64,000 nt of DNA from NCBI GenBank assembly GCA_029948255.1, contig JALIZF010001876.1, positions 124,001-188,000 on the forward strand, given 5' to 3'. The translations under genes were made by a program, and so were the position numbers. This DNA is from Telmatactis stephensoni. Lineage: Eukaryota > Cnidaria > Anthozoa > Actiniaria > Isophelliidae. Of this stretch, positions 13,490 to 28,400 are shown in pieces. Under the pieces are notes generated by a model. That model saw only the letters and a program-made list of their open reading frames with translations. It ran no database searches and was not told where the DNA came from. Numbering within the stretch: position 1 is the stretch's first letter; each line of letters begins with the position of its first letter.

Positions 13490-16400
13490 CTTGAAGTAGA
13501 TAAGAAAGGAAGAATTCGAGAAAAGAGAAAACTACCCAGATTGGGAAAAATGAATATTTCAGTAAGTAGATGGATTCTTTAACATAGCTGAAATAGGCTT
13601 ACTTTAAAATTTACAGAATGAGACTCGAATCATTTTATTCTTGAAATGTCAATGAACTTGAGTACACGACAAACGGTAGAACTAAAACTAGAGTAGATTT
13701 CGTATGACTGTGAAAACGGCACCGCACAGGTCACGGCACGGTTACGGCAGGAATTTCGAAATGTTTTTATAGAGATCATGGCACTGACACGGCCACGGCA
13801 CGGCGTGGTGCGTTTCACACTCATATGAAATCTGCTTTAATGTTCAACACTGCGTAGTGCGTAAGGCGATAATGCAATTAATCAATGAATCACGTGTCGA
13901 AACCTCCACAAAGACTGAATCTCGTACCTGATTCGTCGTCCAATGAGCCAGTCTTTCTCATGTGACAAGATGAGAACTTGAACACTTCGACCAGCGGTAT
14001 TCCACCACGCACTTGCCTGTCACGTGCATAATGTAAAGCATCAAGTATCCATCGCATACCTTTCCATGTTTCGTCGAGTTCCTGAGAAGTGAAATCAGAA
14101 TGGATCCAGAAAACTTTTAGAATAAAATTCTGGCTTCGGGTGTGTTAATAAATAATAATAAATAACAAATAAATATTTATATAGAGCCATTTCCGGCAGC
14201 TCAATGGCGCTTTACAATATTGCAATCCTAACTATTCACTCATGACTAAAATGGGACAAAAGTTTAACTATATAAACAATAATCTTAGCTAGCTAATATA
14301 ATTTGGACTAATTAGGAATAATTTAACTAATCACCATAACTTGTTTGAAAATACTTTGATGGCGTACAAAATCGGTTCAAAAGAATAACAGCAGCACACA
14401 CAAACACAATTCAGAAGAAAAAAATTTTTCCCGAAGAATCTTAAAATACGAAGGGATAATTTCGAGCTACATATATCTTGGGCTTCCTGTGTCTATAACG
14501 GTCTGGTGTGACCTACTAGTATCTAATGTGTGACAATGTTTTCTTATAGATTCAGCGTGCCAAACCTCCCAAGGAATGATCTGCTTTTATACACTCATGT
14601 ATGAAAATACCAAAGTACCAATAATAAAGTTATTATTATTATTATTATTATTATATTGAAACTCGTCAGATTATTATCGTTATTTCTTTGCGATGTTTAC
14701 GATTTTTTTGAAGAGCAAAAACAAAAGTAATAAGGTTTGTCACGCATGGAAAAACAATGTAACGCGTCCGTGAACACGTCATCATATGCAAATTCGAAGT
14801 GCGTGCTGTTGCTTGCTAACGCTTCGATTCACTAGCACTTCAGCAGGCGAGGTTGACAAAACAACGATGATATCAAAGAGAAAACTGTGGACTTTCATTC
14901 TTGTTATCCAATCCATCGTCATACTCTACTTAGTTCTGACTAATGTTATATCAATTGATGTTGTAAGCTACCCTTATGCCTGGTTTTACAACTCAAACCA
15001 AGCAGTGCAAACAATTGTGACACCGAACAAGACCCATGTCTGCATGCCTCTGAAACCAAAAGTAAAACACAAACAGGGAGAAATCTTTCTTTTGGTTCTT
15101 GTGATGAGTCACTCACTTCAGTGAAGACAGACGAGAAGCAATACGAAATACGTGGGCAAGCTCTTTAACTCAAGCACAGAAGACAGGGCGGAAATATCGT
15201 CGACTTACTCTTTATTATTGGGTGTACAAACAGTGTTCATTTGGATCGAGATGTCGACAACGAAGTGAAAAGAAAACCTGATATCTTACGAGTTCCTATT
15301 AATGAAGACAAGAAAGACTTTGAAATACGAAGGATTTTGGTGGCTTTTGAAGTTGCAGATCATTACAGACCAAAATACATCGTAAAAACCAATGATGATG
15401 TGTATATACATTTGCCTAAATTACAAACATGGCTGCTCGAAAAGAAACAGACACAAGGCCTGTATGCTGGTAAAGTTCACTCCGATGTTGAAGTCCACCG
15501 AAATCCTGATGATACATACTTATGTCAGCAAAAAAGCATTTTCCTTAGCAAAGTTCCCCGATTACTGTTCTGGGGTATTTTATATCTTATCTGGAGACTT
15601 ACTGAAGAAAATCATTGAGACACAGAAAAAAGAATCTCAGTTTAATGTCGAAGATGCATTTGTCGGGGTAGTTGTTAGTAAACTTCGTGTTGACCCAACA
15701 GATATTGGAAGCAATATGATACACATCGATGATAAGACGTCAAATGAAGTACAATCTTGGAAAAATCAAATGTTTCAGGACATGTTTGTTATTGGCTACA
15801 AACTACAGCCAAGTATGCTACAATATATCCATGATAGACACAAAAGAATTGTTAATGCTCCAGAGACGGTACACTAGCGGAGGGAGGGGTGGGGAGTTTT
15901 TTTGACGGGTAGACAAAAACGAAGCAGTTTTTCCAAAATATGGATCTTTCATATCGAAAAATATTACGAGTATTACTAGTTAGGTATTTTTTAGAATGCA
16001 CATTTTGACCGGCATCAGTTCTTATAGCTTTCTCCAATATTTTTTATCGTTCAAAATCAATAGCCAAAAATGATGGTACACTAGCGGAGGGAGGGGTGGG
16101 GAGTTTTTTTGACGGGTAGACAAAAGCGAAACAGTTTTTCCAAAATATCTTTCATATCTAAAAATATTACGAGTATTATACTAGTAAAATATTAATATAT
16201 TTGGCGTTGGAAGGGCCTGGTCATCAGGGAGAATAAAAAGGTTTTATATTAAAGTTGAGTAAATTTTAGAATGGGCAAAAAATGAGCATAAAATATAGAC
16301 CGTCATCAGTTCTTATAGTTTTCTCCAATATTTTTTATCGTTCAAAATCAATAGCTAAAAATGATGTAGCGAAGAGTATAGCTGAATAAAAAATAAATAA

Positions 16401-19400
16401 AAAACAGCAAAGAAAGGAGGCAGCATGGTCGAGTGGCCAGAGTTTCCGTCTCGCAATCCGGTGGTCCCGAGTTCGAGTCCCCGCTCTGGCCACTAGCTGA
16501 GTCTTGTCCCTGGTAGCAGGAATAACTCTTTTGTTTTCTCTACCCTGGGGAACACAAAACAAACGAGTTACCCCTGCTACCAGGGACAACTCGCCTTCAT
16601 GTGAACGGGCCCTTAGTTCAAACTCAGTTTCTCGACCATGCTTGTAAATAGCCAACTGGTTCGCCTCCTGGCCAGTTGCGATTCTTATCTGAGAGTCATT
16701 ATGTAAACTACCGGGTCATCGGTAATACCCTCATTAAATAAAGATAGTAGTTTTTTTAATCTGTCAATTTCGACTTATGGGATTTCATAAAACCTGGCAA
16801 CCAGTCAAAGACAAAATCATTTCATTATTTGGTAATTTGATACCCTGGGGGTAGTGAAACAGATAATGGATACCGAAGTACATCGGTAATTGACATTTTT
16901 ACCGATATAACGCCATTTTAAATAATGTTCATTCCGATATAATTTGAAGCAATATTATTGGATGCCCAGGGGCAACCCGATTTCAGTCACACGAATATCA
17001 AGGGGAACGCCTCATAAAATGTGTCTTTTTTGCACAAGCTTCTCACTTCCATAGAATGAAGTTTGCACTTACCACATTATAAACTAAAGTTGAAATGATT
17101 TTCCATAACGAAAGAAACATTTTCTTCGGAAATTCGCTCCATAATTTCAGCTAATCAAGTACGTTTTGCTGCTGGGCATCCCATAATTTATTTGATTCAC
17201 AGTTAGAAAGTCATTCATCTTACCCTCTGAAATTCCATTAATTGAACTTGTCGTTGCTTGGCTTGCTCCAGCTCACCAGATGAGAACGCCTGAAGAAACA
17301 AGAATGCAGGTCCAGTTATTTATACAAATATTTACAAATCTCTGTACGTGTCTCCCTAGTATTTGTTCTCCTTACGCCAGAGGATGAATCTCCTAGCCCT
17401 TCCTAGCTCCAATCCTATTCGTGAAAGCAAAAGCTCCGAACAATGTAGGCCAACAACTTCCAACATTGTAGGCTCGAACATTTGAATGCGTTTGACCACC
17501 TTAAAGGACAAGAACATCTAACCTATCTTATATGTCAGTTTTGTTATCATCAATGCGTTAAGCCCAGTGCAAAGGCTCCCAACAACATGCAACATTGTTG
17601 GCAGTTAATAGTCATCAGTACAAACGGACCCCAAATTGTTGTGCTACGGTTAGTGTCCAAACGCATCCAGCATGTTTGAGCTAACGTTGGGAGTCAACGT
17701 TGGGAGCGTTTGCTTGGGCCCTTAGACAACACTGGGCCGTTTGAACTGCCGACAAACAACTGCCAACAATGCTGGATGATGTTTGGTGCGTTTGTACGAT
17801 TATAACTGTGATGATGATGATGATGATGATGAACGCGGCATGACAACAGTTGCCATAGTAACAATAGCGGTTGTTGGATGTTGATGGCAGCGATTGCACA
17901 GCTATGATTACGACTGTGATGATGATGGCAATGATGCTGATGAAGGAGTCATGACAACAGTTACCATAGTAACGCAATGGTTGTACTATTATGACTGTGA
18001 TGCTGATGACGATGATGCTGATGAAGGAGTCATGACAACAGTTACCATAGTAACGCAATTGTTGTACTATTATGACTGTGATGATGATGACAATGATGCT
18101 GATGAAAGTGGCATAACAATTACCATAGTGACATATAGGTATATAGTCGTAGTTACCTCTCTTAGAGATTGCTGTGCCAGCACAGAGTCCATGTCCAAAA
18201 CAGAAGACAATCGTGAATAATGAGAAATAAAGTCCGACTGATAAGTGCACATGTGAACTGAAACACAACAAACAAAATTCACGTAAACAATTCAAGTTGA
18301 TCAGGTTTTAGTGCGCGGCATATTCCCTCATTATCAAACGGAAAATATTGACATTGCAAGTTGAAGTCTGCATTATTTTATTCATCGCAACTTGCAAATA
18401 TATAGCTGATTTTGTATGAGTGAAGAAACCTACGGTACGGACATACGGTACGATCACTTGTACGACGCGGATATTACAATACGGTTTAGTAACAGTTACG
18501 GACATACGATACGGTACCGATTACGATGTGGATATTCGATACGGTTACGTATCTGTATAGATATATATACGGTACGGTTGTTCAGTACAGTCGCGGTAGG
18601 GGAAAATACTTCAGTCAATCATCATTGGGAATGACTGATACACGACACTACAGGTAAATTCAACTTATACGAAATCTTTAAGCTTCAACATAAATCTCCC
18701 AATTTGTAGATACATCAGACTGTAAGCATATGTTCGTACCCTCCACTAGAACCACCCAGGGGGAGTGGGGTAAAAAGCATAAATTGATACACATCAATAC
18801 ATACTCATTTCAAAGGTCTGTACAGGAAGTGAAATGTATTTCTTCCTGTGAGTCAGGGTATCGACTTGACCAGGCGCGCTACAAACGTCTTCAGGTGGCG
18901 GGAAAACGATTAAAAATGAAACATTCTCGTCCAGTTCGACTACTTCACGATCGTAAATGCGATGAAGCTTGGAAGCCTGGAACAAAAGTATATAGAGGTC
19001 AATGGAGCTGAAAGAGCTTAACCAGGAGATTGAAACAAGCGCGTCATGTGATAGGACGTGTTGCACCGCTTTCAGGCTAATTTTACAACTGATTTTCTGA
19101 CCTTGCGCGGGCTCAACTTTTAAGTATTTTTCACACATTCGCTATCTGCGTGAACTGAATTCATTCGAACCGAATTCTACGAATAACTCAAATGCGGGAC
19201 AACACGTCAAGTTCTGCCTCCGAAGACTTTTATAAGTACGCGCATAGAGTCTCAGTCTGCTGTTTGTGTTCTCCTGGTAAAAACTAAAACAAGAAACGTT
19301 CTTTCTCTCAAGGAACAACATCACACAGAATGTACTTACGTCTTTGCTCACGCCAACTTCTTCCATCAGAATTTCCGCAGCCCGCGCGACGAGAAGTTGA

Positions 19401-22400
19401 AAGTCGTGTGCAGTTTTAGAAGGTTCATACGTCCGTTCCTTTGAGGACAAACACAATATAAACGTCATGAACAGGACAGAATCTAAGAGTGTGACGTACA
19501 GTTTAGTCTACCTCGTAGCCATGTTTAGGGTCGATACGCAACGCTCTCACGTGTGTATGGCGAGAGACGTGGCATGGCAGGACTAACTACGGCTGCGAGA
19601 GGGATTACGCACGGTCAAAGAGGAAACAATATTGGATGATCCGAACTATGAAAGCTCTGCTATGCGCGTCCATGGATATGGTGGTCTTATTGCAAACATT
19701 TCATGGAATTTATGCTGCGACTAGATTGCGTTGAATCAATATATGTTGTCTGTAACGCGCGTTGAACGCCGGCGACTTATTTATTTAGCAGAGGGTTTTT
19801 AAATCAGTGTTTCTAAACGAAGTTGTTATCACACAATTCCAACACTTTACTCACCCCTAAAGTATCCATACTTTGTAACCATTGCCACTCTTCTCTGCAA
19901 AGGAAAATGAAAGTATAAGAACGACATGTCACAAGATGTTCAAATGTGCCTTGCAAGGAGCCCATGAATCACTTGCTTGTAAATCAGTGACGCCCAGCTT
20001 GAACGGCAAATTCAGGAACTGTCATAGGCTTCCTGTGACGCAGGAGTTGTCTGGAAATCAAGCTAGACATGCAGTAGATATATGCGCACAGTTTTGTAAG
20101 CATGAATTTCTCTTACTTTCTAGAGCGCAAATTCGTACGAACGTTTTTCGACTCCTTATCGCTGTGGCCTAGCGTTGATAGAGGCGGAGGAGGGGGAAGG
20201 GGAGATTGGAGGACACAGTCAACCCTCTAAAAGGCAAATTTGGTAAAAGTGGCATATTTGAATATTGACCATGAAATAACTACCGTATTTACCTGGACAC
20301 GTTGGGATTATCTCGTATCTTGACGTGTGGGAGTACATTTGGACAGGTTTCATTTACCACCACGTGTATAGCGTCAACAAAGGTACGAAGCTTCAAATAA
20401 CCGATATACATCCCCCTAAAACCAGTTTACAATAACGATACTTAAGTAAGAATGTACAGAAATCTATGGAGCTAGTAATAAATAATTAGTAAATGTACCT
20501 TTCGAGAGATTTGCTGCTTTTTTGGAAATAGTCTACTTTTTCCTAGTAAAATATAAATGGGTTATTATTAGAAAATGAAGGGAAAGCATGGTGGATGGAT
20601 GGATGGAAAGAAAGGATGGAAGGAAGGAATGTGGAGGAATGTGGAGGGAGGCAAGGAGGAAGCAAACAAGGAAGGAAGACAAGAATGAAGCAACCAACCA
20701 AGAAAGCAACCAAGCAAGTAAAGAAAGAAAAGAAAGAAGGAAAAAGAAAAGAAATAAGAGAGAAGGAAGGGAGGGAGAGAGGGAGGGAGGGAAGGAAGGA
20801 AGGAATCAAGAAAGGAAGAAAGAAAGGAAGGAGGAAGGGAATACAGTCAAAGTAAGCGACGTTTAGTTGTCTCTTTTTACCTTCATACTGGTTATCAGCA
20901 TGTCGGACGCGTAACAAAGGTCGGCAGGAAGGTTCGGCGAGAAATTCGCTTTCCTTTGAAGCTTGTTGAGTGACATCCACTTCAACGCCATAATTCGAGG
21001 ACGAAATATACTAGTATGCTGCAAGATAAATTAGCACATTTATACTCTGCTTAAACATAAAGTCAGCATGGGGCCAAAGCAAGGTTTGTTCGAACACGCA
21101 CTTTGATTAATATTACGTCCAATATCTTATACAAATATGAGTAGAACTTTCAAACAACTTACATTTAAATAGTTGACTGTTACGATTACAGTGCTACCAT
21201 TACGATCTTTTACTGGTTTGTAATGCAGCTGACCGAGATTTTGCTTTCCAAGCGCAGTCTAAAAGAAACAAAAAGCTTTTAAAATCACCACCACCACCAC
21301 ATCATCATCCTCGTCCTCATCGTCCTCTTCATCAATCATAATAATAATAATGACTTTATTTAAAAACTGCATAAAATGGATCAGGTTGAACCAAGGGAAC
21401 AACCTGGTATAAACCCATGTGCAGATCATCTAATGTCACGAATTCGTGTCTATTCCTTTCTCACTCTTTCGTCCGTCCGTTCGTAAATTTATTCACGACT
21501 ATACCTGAAAAGCATCAACTGCGTTCAATAATTTACATCTAAACAAAACAGAAGTTGACGCTGGGTTTTTCTCGACTTCGTGCTTCAGTTTCTTGACGTC
21601 TTTCCACGTGCAAGCGATCTGGAAAGCAAAGACAATATAAACCACTATTGTTAATAGTTCCTCATCTTTAACGTTCGTTATAAGATTCATTTAGTACCAG
21701 CATAAAGGCGTTTTCGTACTCCCGTAATTTTCCCATATATCAGCGGATCCCTAAACTTATCGGGTGCTCCGAGAAACGGACCCCCTAGGGCGCCCCTAAT
21801 TACATAAGCTTGCAAGCTCCCTGTTTATCGCGAGATTAAAAAGCAGCACGTTTCTCGAAGGTCCCGACAGCTTTTCGAACCCGCTAGCAACTTGTTAAAG
21901 TTTCCGAGTGATACTCAAAGCGCGCGCTATTTTCAATCCCTACGATTCTGTTTTAATTTACGGACAAGGTTACGGGTATGCGCATGCTTCCGTTACGTTT
22001 CCCGCAAATCAATGGGTCCGATGCGCGCGTCAAGAAACATGCTCTTACCTGACCCGATCAGCTACCAGGGGAGGAAAGGGAATACTCCTAGCAGTTTTAT
22101 TTAGACAATTTATTACCCAATCTAGTTTACACATAGAGACTTCCATAAAGTTGGCGGGGAACAGCTTGGTTGTCAACAGTGTAAAAACGTACCTTCATAA
22201 GCCAGCAAAAGTCTTGTAGAAATGTAGGAGGGTAGTTATCGTCGACTTCAATGGTTGGTATATTATCATCAAATGTCACCAGGACACGATCGTCACTTGT
22301 GTACACAATGGAGGCAAGGTACACACCCCTAAGGACAATAGGACATTTAAATTTAGCAAAAATGTGAAAGATAGACGGTGACGTTTTATTTAATGGACCA

Positions 22401-25400
22401 TACGTAAACTGGAACCGGATCTTACCTTTTCAAATTTTTGACGAATTTTGGTGTTGATTGAAAGAAAATGTTGGTGTATTTGGAAAGGCTCTTCTTGACC
22501 GATTCCTTTCTACTTGACTTGGGTGACATCGTACCTTCAACTGTAAATACAAAGTGAGTATGCTCATTTTTATCTAAATTAAGCGCACAAAGGTTCTATG
22601 TATCGATTGTCCATGTGGACCCTGGAGCGCGTTTCTCGAAAGACCCGATAACTTTACGATCCCGTTAAGTTACGGGAAAAATTACGGGAATACGCGAGTG
22701 CCCGTAAGCTTACCCGTACAATAATAGAAATTGACAATAACGCGCGCTTCGAGAAACACTCGCAAATTTACCGGAGAAGTTAACGGGCTCGTAAAGTTAT
22801 CGGGTCTTTCGAGAAACGGGTCCTTTTTCTTTGTATAAAGTCGGTCATTATAAAATGAAACCTCGTTAATAACTGGCAGCTATCATTGGTTGGTTGAGTG
22901 CGATCTCTAGTTGTCGGGACCAAAATGAAGCGGCCGTAAGGACGGGGTGGCCTGGGTTCCACTGTAATGAGGTATCGTTTGCATATGAAACCTACCACAG
23001 AAGTTATCAAAGTTACCGCTGCGAGGTCGTTTCGTGTCGTTGTGGTGAGCAGGCACTCGTTCATGACTCATCCAGACCCTGCTGAATAGGTCATCGATGA
23101 TACTAAGTCTACCTTGGAAACGAGGCTTGGAGTCATCGACCTCGTGCCAACCTACAAACATTAGAATAAACAGGCACTTTTAAAATGAGACCCTGACTTG
23201 GCAGAACTTCATCCTATTTCCTCTCTCCCCTCTCCCTCCCCCAAGGGTCTGATATTCAGGCTATAAGTCGTATTTGTATTACATGACATTTTAACCACCT
23301 CAGCTCGTGGATGTCTAGATGGGTGTCAAAACCTTTACCCAGCATATTTCATATTCCATTTAGGACGTTCAAGAGACTGGCTTTTCAACTTACTTGATGG
23401 CATGGACGCGGGAGGAGTGGATCCTAGCCAAGGACCAAAACCTTTGAGATTACCACAGGAAACCCGCACGTAATACAAAACAGACTGGAAAAAAATTGTT
23501 GACGAAGCAGCATGGTTAGTTGCTTAGTAGCTTGAAATAACAGGTTTAACAGGTTTGACAGGTAATACAGTCAAAGCTCCGGTAAGCGGACACCTTCGGA
23601 GAACTCAAATAAGTGTCTATAAGTAAAGCTGTCCACTTATGGGAGCGTGTGAATACAGTGTTTGAATGGGAGTGATTTCACACAGGGTTTTGGAAAGGTT
23701 TCCTTGGGTAGAGCTGTCTGCTTACGGAGCGTGTAAATACAGAGTTTGAGTGGGAGTGATTTCACTCAGGGTTTTGGAAAGGTGTTCTCGGGTAGAGCTG
23801 TCTGCTTACGGAGCGTGTAAATACAGAGTTTGTGTGGGAGTGATTTCGAACGGGATTTGGGATAGGTGTTCTTGGGTAAAGCTGTCTGCTTACGGAGGGT
23901 GTAAATACAGTGTTTGAATGGCAGTGATTTCAAACGGGATTTGGGATAGGTGTTCTTGGGTAGAGCTGTCTGCTTACGGAGCGTGTAAATGCAGAGTTTG
24001 AGTGGGAGTGATTTCAAACGGGATTTGGGAAAGGTATCCTTATGTGGAGCTGTGTATCGAGTGAGGAGCAATATATAAGGAGGGTGTCTGTCTTACAGAG
24101 CTCGGTATCCGTCTTTTAGGTGTCTGTCTACATGGAATTTGTTTTATCAAAAAATATTTCTGGCTATTAAATTACCTTTTGTAAGTTTGGTATGGTGTAA
24201 TCCAGACACCGTACGTCAGTCAGAATGTATTCCCCTTCTAAAGGACTAAAGTGTTCATGTCGACTCCATTGAACTACAAAAACAAACAAAGAATTGAGGA
24301 AAGTTTTAACAATAGAACTTCTCATGTGAAATACATTGGGATTTTTTTTGGTAGTTCTTCTTCCCAAGACAATGTGTTCTGGTTCCAGAGTTTGTCACAA
24401 TCGTCGTCATCATCATCATCATCATCATCAATCACCATCATCATCAACAACAACAATACATTGTTCAATACGCTTATATAGGACTGCCCAACGAGCATAA
24501 GCGACAACAAAATACTCACTTTTATACTTTGTAAAAATAACTTCATTACTTATGGGTTCTGTAAATCGGACGAGCAAGGAGTCTTCTGAAGCAACAGATA
24601 GAGTAACGCTAACAGGTTGACCAGGGGGCTCTAAACAATAAAGAAATCAGCATGTTTAATTAAATATTATAGCAAGAATAATGACAGTAAATATATAGCA
24701 AAGATGATACATTACCTGAGTTGTTTAAACCAATCAGCATTCGTCTTAGAATTAGTCGTGTCCATTCCCATTCTTTTAGTTGTCGTTCAGTTTCCTATCA
24801 ACAAGATGTGCAATGGGAATTAGTACGTTTGAGAAGAAAAAAAGAAGGAAAAGAAGGAAGGAAAAGAAGGAAGGAAGGAAGGAAGGATTCTCAAAGAACA
24901 GAATGAATGGACGAACGAATGAACGAACGAATGAATGAATGAATGAATGAATGAATGAATGAATGAATGAATGAATGAATGAATGAATGAATGAATGAAT
25001 GAATGAATGAATGAATGAACGAATTAATGAATGAACGAACACACTAACCTTTATTTCAGAGTTGTTACTATTGTTCGCGTGTATAACAGATACCGTAAGA
25101 TCCTCTACTTTATGCTCAGCTTCGTTTATCAACATCTTCAAATGTTTTTCAAAGAAACTGCTTTGCACTGAAAACAGATAGATGATTGTTACTAAACTCA
25201 TCAAAATATTACTTCCACACAAACTCTGTAATTTTGTTCTTTCTCTCAAACCCCCCTCCCCTCCAGAATTTTCAATTCTCTCTGTGGTGGGGGTATGGAT
25301 AATTTCTGGAACTACACAATAAGAACTGCCACCAGATTGCTCGAAAATTAAACTGAGTATTTCACTTACACCGTGGACTCTCCTGTGCGCCATAAGCTTG

Positions 25401-28400
25401 CAGTAATTTAGCAATTTTGTGAAAACCCAGTAATACAGCGAAATCCAACGGTGCAAATCCCTCAGCATTCAACCTGAAGATGGGAAAGTGTTGGTGTCAA
25501 TAACTCATCATCAAGAAATTATGACATCTTACGCTCTCTCTAAGGAAGCAAACTTCGTCAACTTCACTCATTTACGGCGTTACTTGAGCGACGATTTTCT
25601 CTCGGGGGTGGGGGTGGGGGTGGAGTGGAGGTGGGGAGAGGAGGAGGGGGAGGGGTGGGAAAGCCCCTCCCCCTCCCCTCCCTTCCCTGAGAGCCTGTTC
25701 ACAGGCTACGATTTTCTCGAAAATTCTACTCAGTCTCTCTCTAAACTCGCGCTAGACTGATTTCATGTGTGAGTCGTAAGTTTGCACTGATAGGCGACCA
25801 CCACAGGAAGCCCATCTGGGAAGCGAATGTATTATGTATTACGTCCTATGTATTCAGTCTATACTTGTGCGTTCTGCAAAGTTTGAGTCTGCGTCGACTT
25901 CAGTTTGTGATTTATTGAAGCAAAATCAGCCAGCCGTCAATAGATTCATAAAAAAATCACTACTTAAAATTCGCGAGACAAAGGTACGTATTTTAAGGAA
26001 TATTCCCTTGAAGTTCAATGACTAGGATTCTTAAGCCTGGAATAACTGAACCGTGATAAACGAGTGTCAGTTTCCATCCTAGGGGACCGATGATGGGGCC
26101 TTTCCGTCATGATAGAGTACTAGGTAAATGATAGCTCTAGACGAGTATTTGCAATTCCTAACATTGCTGACCTGTTCACGTCGACGTCTTCTGTCTCTAG
26201 AATTGCTCTGACTTCATCGATGTCTTGACAAACGACAGCGTCGACTAATGCTGAGTATAAACAAATAAACATCGAATTATTATTAATAACAAAAACTAGT
26301 GAACAAAACAAAACCATTGAACACCGAGCGAGAAAAACAAGAGTATGAACTCTAAATCTCAAGTATGCTGAGTATAAACAAATAATATCAAATTAATAAC
26401 AAAAACACACTAGAGAACCAAACAAAACAATTGAAGAACGAGCGACAATAGTAGCAGCAACTCTAAATCTCAAGTGTGCTTTTCTAATGCTCTTAACCTT
26501 AAGCTCAGACGGTCTTAGCCTCCCAGGCTGTTAGACACACCCTTCCTGTTGTTTCGGAACAACTAACGACAAAAGAAGAGAAAAAATCGTGGACCTCTTA
26601 GCCTTACCGTCTATATTGTTTTCCTTTCTTTTTCTTGATTTTTCTTTTAAATCTGAGAAAAGAATCAAGTTGTCCTTTAAAGCGAAGAGTAGCAGTGAGA
26701 AGAGTAGCGAGCAAACTAGTTTAGTCTGCGTCGGTGTATAAAGATGCAATAAGGAATGAATGGAAATCTGTAATTAAGAAATACAAAACGCGCGCGCATG
26801 TCTCTGTACTGTGATATAAGCAGTATGAGCAAGAGAAAAGCAAGCTTAGGAACACGAGGCGTAGCCGAGTGCTCTACATCTTCGAGTGCTCTACATCTTC
26901 CAGAGTGTTTATATCACAGTACAGAGACATAAGCGATCGTTTTATATTGCTTTTATAAAATATTTTCGACGTTTTTGTGCGGAGCCATGTCTCTGTCCTC
27001 TGATATAAACATGGTAGCCAGCCAATCAGCACGCGCGTTATATCTCAAATATTTTATAGCACGGTATAAAAAGAGAGTATGAAACTAGTGAGTGAACTAG
27101 TTTGGACTGTGTTGGTGTATAAAGATGCAATAAGGAATGGAAATCTGTAACACTGTATAAAAAGAGATAACGAGCTCACATTATTATCGTTTCGAGCTTT
27201 GGCCATTCGTCGGAATAAATTCAAGGTTGGCTAGCTTTACAGTTTCGACGAAGAATTAAGGCTCGAAACCTCTGTAATTTAAGTACGCTTTTTACACGGT
27301 GTTACAAGGGTGCTTGCCATTTAAACCAATCCATCCGGTTGCAAATTCGTTTGCTAATGGTAAAAAAAGTGCAGGAAACTTGACTTCCGACAAATAGTAC
27401 ATGCGTCTATCGGAAAAACGAAGAACGGCAAAAGTGGTTTATCTCAATCAGAGTACCAAGTTTTCCAGAACTTTCCGATCGGAATGATACATAGCATTTT
27501 TTTTCTAGTTGGAATTTCGGGTTGATTTCCATTCATTTTTCATTTAGATAAAAGAGTATATTGACTGTAAATTCAAATATTCATCGTAACCAACCTCTAT
27601 TACTCCCACTAAAGCGATTTTCTATTGAAGTAAGTCGAGGTCTGGGCGAAGGTCTATGATTAAGTGACATTGTTCTATACAGTCCAGGAGATTTTATGCC
27701 AGCATTGTTGTTGCTACCAGTCCCTTGAGAGCCGTCGCTCGGCGAGGGGAGATTTTCAAGGCTCTGGGAACGACAAGGTACTCTACAAAAGAAATAAAGT
27801 AGGGAGGGGTGAGTGAGTTAATATGTTGTTCAGAACTGAAGTATAGTTGACGTACCTTTCTGTTGTTGACTGAGCTCTGCGTTCTTTTCTTTGGCTCAGT
27901 TTCCGAGCTAACTTTACGATGCCACTGGTTCTACGTGAATACAAGAAAAAAGAAAAAAAAACCATAAAAATATTGACAGACTAAATAGTTTGCTTATACA
28001 GAGATTTGAACTTACTTTCGAGAATTTATAGACAAATCTGAGCCCTCACTTGAACTACTGTGCTTGGATGACTCGGCATCTGTGGTAGACCCATTCTACA
28101 TAAAAACAACCTGCGTCAGTACTCCCAAAGAATTTTCGAGAATAGGAAATACTAATTCATTGTAAATTAAGAGTCAAACAACCAGTCATAAAGTATATAA
28201 CGATTCGCCCCAAGGCAGATAACAGATAAAACAGGACACGAGCCCCCTACTATGGTATTATATCCCAATTACTCTACGTCTAAACGATATTTAGGTCCCC
28301 TGTGGTACAGTAAAACCCCACTAACTTGAACTCCCAGGGGAAGGTAAATATTGTTCGAGATAGCGAGGTTCGAGATAACCAATAATAATTGACTGAAAAA

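Noticed and set aside
16418..16494. Functional tRNA gene
   Set aside because: The acceptor and anticodon stems do not pair well and the sequence is fused to a MITE; better read as a SINE head.
16335..16655. Minus-strand frame containing AGTRTRDH
   Set aside because: Common translation artefact of tRNA-derived repeats.
23766..24071. 101-codon frame with a 28-residue repeat
   Set aside because: Translation of the 84-bp minisatellite inside an ANKFN1 intron.
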